In this document: piece after piece, positions 5,063-7,167 of the stretch
Layout: the number at the start of each line of letters is the position of its first letter
Numbering within the stretch: the stretch's first letter is position 1
Source: Chitinivibrionales bacterium
GTDB taxonomy: Bacteria; Fibrobacterota; Chitinivibrionia; Chitinivibrionales; JANQEN01
Direction: 5' to 3'
NCBI GenBank assembly: GCA_030593665.1
Contig: JAUVGS010000104.1
Span: 1 to 7,167 of the forward strand
Length of the DNA: 7,167 nucleotides
Notes under the pieces: generated by a model
What the model was told of the DNA's origin: nothing
Databases searched by the model: none
The model's input: only the letters and a program-made list of their open reading frames with translations
Translations under genes and position numbers: made by a program

Positions 5063-6964
5063 GTGATAACTCTGCAGAACGTTCAAAAACAATTCGGCAC
5101 AAAAGTCCTCTATGATACTATTTCCCTATCGATTAATCCGAATCATTGTATCGGGTTTATCGGCCCCAACGGCTCCGGTAAAACAGTATTACTGCGGATT
5201 CTTGCCGGCGACGAACAGGTTGACAGCGGCGAGGTGATCGTTCCCGGGACCATTAAGACCGGCTATCTCCCACAGGAGATGAATATCACCCAATCTATTA
5301 CTCCGCTCAATCTTGTTCTCAAACCATTCAGCCACCTTTTTGATACTGAGGCAGTTACTGAAGACCTTGCTTCTGACAGTGATTATAAAAAAGCTGTCAG
5401 CAAGTATGATTCGCTCCATACCGAACGCGACATTCACGATGCTGATTCGCTTCATGCGCGGGCAAAAGCAATTCTGGCCGGTCTCGGGGTGCCGGAAGAT
5501 TCCTGGCAGGATTCTATTCAAAATTTATCCGGCGGCTATCATATGCGTGTGCTGCTTGCACAATTACTGCTGGTTAAACCGGATTTACTCCTGCTCGATG
5601 AACCGACCAATCACCTTGATATGGACTCTTTAATCTGGCTGGAAAAATTCCTGCAGAAATACAACGGCGGCATGCTGATTGTCAGTCACGACCGCGATTT
5701 CCTTAACCGTATTACCACCCACACCATGGAAATCTGCGGAGGCGGCATTACCCAATATAACGGGAATATCGAAGCTTTTCTCGCCTGGAAAAAAATGCAC
5801 AGTATGACTGAATCGCGACGGGTAAACAATCTGCAGGATAAAATAGCGCAGACCGAGCATTTTATCACCCGGTTTAAAGCAAAAAATACCAAGGCATCCC
5901 AAGCCAGATCCAAGATGAAGCAACTTGAAAAACTGAAAGGGCAGCTCCCCGAAAGGAAGGCGGCACAAAAAACCATTCATTTTCAGTTTCCCGCACCCTC
6001 CCGATGCGGTTCCGTGCCTTTACAACTCGAAAACGTCTCTGTTTCCTATGACTCGCTACAGGTATTTCATAACCTGTCGCTGACAGTTCAACGCGGTGAT
6101 AAAATAGCGGTTATCGGGCCTAACGGCGCGGGGAAATCAACTCTGCTCAAACTCTGTTGCGAAGAGATCGTAGCGGATACCGGCAGGATTATTACCGGTC
6201 ACAACACCGCAGTCAACTACTTCAGCCAGCATCGACTGGAGCAGCTCCGTCCGGAAAAAACCGTATTTGATACTGTAGCTGAAATATCTATACAAAGGGA
6301 TAAAACATATATTCAATCGGTTCTCGGGGCATTCCTGTTCAGCGGTGATGATGTGCTCAAAAAGGTGGGAATTCTTTCCGGCGGGGAAAAGTCGCGTCTC
6401 TCTTTGGCAATCCTGCTGGCAAATCCCGGCAATGTCCTTCTGCTTGATGAGCCGACAAATCATCTCGATATTGACTCTGTGCAACGACTGGCAGAAGCGT
6501 TGTCTCAATTTGCCGGCACGCTGCTTATTGTATCTCACGATGAATTCTTTCTTTCCCGTATTACGAACCGGATTATCGAACTACGCCCCGGGATGTACCG
6601 TGATTTTCCCGGAACCTTATCTGATTACCGCTCCTATATTGAAAATGGTTATATCGATCCGCTAACAAACATATCCACCAAAGAAACGCATGACCATAAA
6701 AGGAATAAGCGGGAGCGTATACAGAAACGTGAAGAGCGGAAAAAGCTGGAACGCCGGATTGTTAAAATCGAAAAAATTATTGCAACCCTTGATCGGTACA
6801 TGGCAGATCTAAAGTCAGACCTTGATAATCCATCAAACGCCACCCGGTACGATCTTCTTACTGAAATCCACAGTATCCTGGAAGAACACAAAAAGGAATA
6901 CGATCGATTAATGGAGGAGTGGGAAAAACTTCACCACCGCCTTGAAGATTATACGAACGAATAA
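5063..6964 (+). CDS. ABC-F family ribosome-associated ATPase, YheS/YdiF type
   Basis: The product has 633 residues with two ABC ATPase domains and no membrane segments, as expected for an ABC-F translation factor; E. coli YheS is of similar length. Domain 1: Walker A GPNGSGKT (34-41), signature LSGGYHMR (155-162), Walker B LLLLDEPTNHLD (175-186) with catalytic E180, and H209. Domain 2: Walker A GPNGAGKS (352-359), LSGGEKSR (438-445), LLLDEPTNHLD (459-469) with E463, and H492. All catalytic residues are intact. The interdomain linker (about 240-310) contains FITRFKAKNTKASQARSKMKQLEKL, close in pattern to the YheS-type P-site tRNA interaction motif. The C-terminus (about 540-630) is a highly charged coiled coil. 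Family role: binding the ribosomal E site and adjusting the P-site tRNA during translation; some relatives give antibiotic resistance, but nothing here proves that. The GTG start is chosen because GGAG lies ten bases before it and the protein begins MITLQNVQKQFG, the normal family N-terminus. Confidence 0.95.
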   Translation: MITLQNVQKQFGTKVLYDTISLSINPNHCIGFIGPNGSGKTVLLRILAGDEQVDSGEVIVPGTIKTGYLPQEMNITQSITPLNLVLKPFSHLFDTEAVTEDLASDSDYKKAVSKYDSLHTERDIHDADSLHARAKAILAGLGVPEDSWQDSIQNLSGGYHMRVLLAQLLLVKPDLLLLDEPTNHLDMDSLIWLEKFLQKYNGGMLIVSHDRDFLNRITTHTMEICGGGITQYNGNIEAFLAWKKMHSMTESRRVNNLQDKIAQTEHFITRFKAKNTKASQARSKMKQLEKLKGQLPERKAAQKTIHFQFPAPSRCGSVPLQLENVSVSYDSLQVFHNLSLTVQRGDKIAVIGPNGAGKSTLLKLCCEEIVADTGRIITGHNTAVNYFSQHRLEQLRPEKTVFDTVAEISIQRDKTYIQSVLGAFLFSGDDVLKKVGILSGGEKSRLSLAILLANPGNVLLLDEPTNHLDIDSVQRLAEALSQFAGTLLIVSHDEFFLSRITNRIIELRPGMYRDFPGTLSDYRSYIENGYIDPLTNISTKETHDHKRNKRERIQKREERKKLERRIVKIEKIIATLDRYMADLKSDLDNPSNATRYDLLTEIHSILEEHKKEYDRLMEEWEKLHHRLEDYTNE

Positions 6965-6971
6965 GAAAGGT

Positions 6972-7006
6972 TCTTCAGGATATACCGTGATGATATACCC
7001 TGAAGA
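6972..7006 (+). terminator. Hairpin just after the ABC-F gene, possible terminator
   Basis: TCTTCAGG (6972-6979) pairs with CCTGAAGA (6999-7006). After a single mismatch TATA (6981-6984) pairs with TATA (6994-6997) around a nine-base loop. It begins seven bases after the stop codon. No T-run follows, so it may act as a 3' end stabiliser or a factor-dependent terminator rather than a classic intrinsic one. Confidence 0.4.
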
Positions 7007-7046
7007 CAAAGCTGCTGCAACTAACGCCAGAACTCTGGACATAGGG

Positions 7047-7160
7047 CCAAAATGGGTTTGCGTGTTTTGGTTGATAAACGGTACTACCAACTGTCCTATA
7101 TGAGCCAAAAACGGGAATTAAGAGCATAAAACCAGGCTCCAAAAACGCAAAGACTTTTGG
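7047..7160. repeat. Paired CCAAAA...TTTTGG palindromes at window end
   Basis: CCAAAA-N12-TTTTGG spans 7047-7070 and CCAAAA-N10-TTTTGG spans 7139-7160. The two are also inverted copies of each other: TTTGCGTGTTTTGG at 7057-7070 against CCAAAAACGCAAA at 7139-7151, with one base inserted. A third related stretch, GAGCCAAAAACGGG, lies at 7102-7115. There is no gene I can support from 6965 to the window end. The structure may continue beyond the window. Confidence 0.4.
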
Positions 7161-7167
7161 GTAACTT

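Noticed and set aside
6990..7106. + strand 38-codon ORF after the ABC-F gene
   Set aside because: It starts inside the 3' hairpin, crosses the palindromes, and has no clear ribosome binding site or family likeness.
1..7167. CRISPR array, tRNA or rRNA genes
   Set aside because: No regularly spaced direct repeats and no recognisable tRNA or rRNA segments were seen on either strand by eye.

Overview
The window looks like chromosomal DNA of a Gram-negative-type bacterium with surface-protein sorting. The best guess is the FCB superphylum or a relative such as Fibrobacterota or an uncultured lineage. Two large proteins end in a FlgD-Ig-like / type IX-style C-terminal beta domain of the kind common in those groups, and base composition is moderate. 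This assignment is an inference from protein style; there is no rRNA or marker gene here.

Layout, all genes on the + strand. (1) Bases 1-1826 hold the 3' part of a VIT/von Willebrand A (VWA) surface protein whose start lies upstream of the window. (2) Bases 2053-4164 hold a complete second VIT-VWA protein with a signal peptide and a C-terminal FlgD-like sorting domain. The two are tandem paralogues with the same order of domains. (3) Bases 4228-4377 hold a 49-residue single-pass membrane protein close behind, probably in the same transcription unit. (4) Bases 4378-5062 are a 685-base non-coding stretch. It contains a nested inverted repeat, a 162-bp MITE-like element with 22-bp terminal inverted repeats (4494-4655), a start-less hydrophobic ORF remnant abutting the element, and then a structured leader with short upstream ORFs. 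(5) Bases 5063-6964 hold a complete ABC-F ATPase of the YheS/YdiF type, which acts on the ribosome. (6) Bases 6965-7167 hold a hairpin just after that gene and a set of CCAAAA...TTTTGG palindromes running to the window edge; no convincing gene was found there.

How the parts relate: the two VIT-VWA proteins and the small membrane protein form a plausible cell-envelope cluster (metal-dependent adhesion or protein-protein interaction). The ABC-F gene is separated from them by the repeat element and carries its own apparent leader. The most interesting part of the window is that leader (about 4839-5062). It has two copies of an 8-mer that is the exact complement of the ABC-F Shine-Dalgarno region, both in predicted unpaired positions of a stem-loop. 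It also has a second long hairpin and a 14-codon upstream ORF with its own ribosome binding site that stops just before the ABC-F ribosome binding site. This resembles the translational or transcriptional attenuation known for some ABC-F and macrolide-resistance genes, but the regulation here is a hypothesis from sequence alone.
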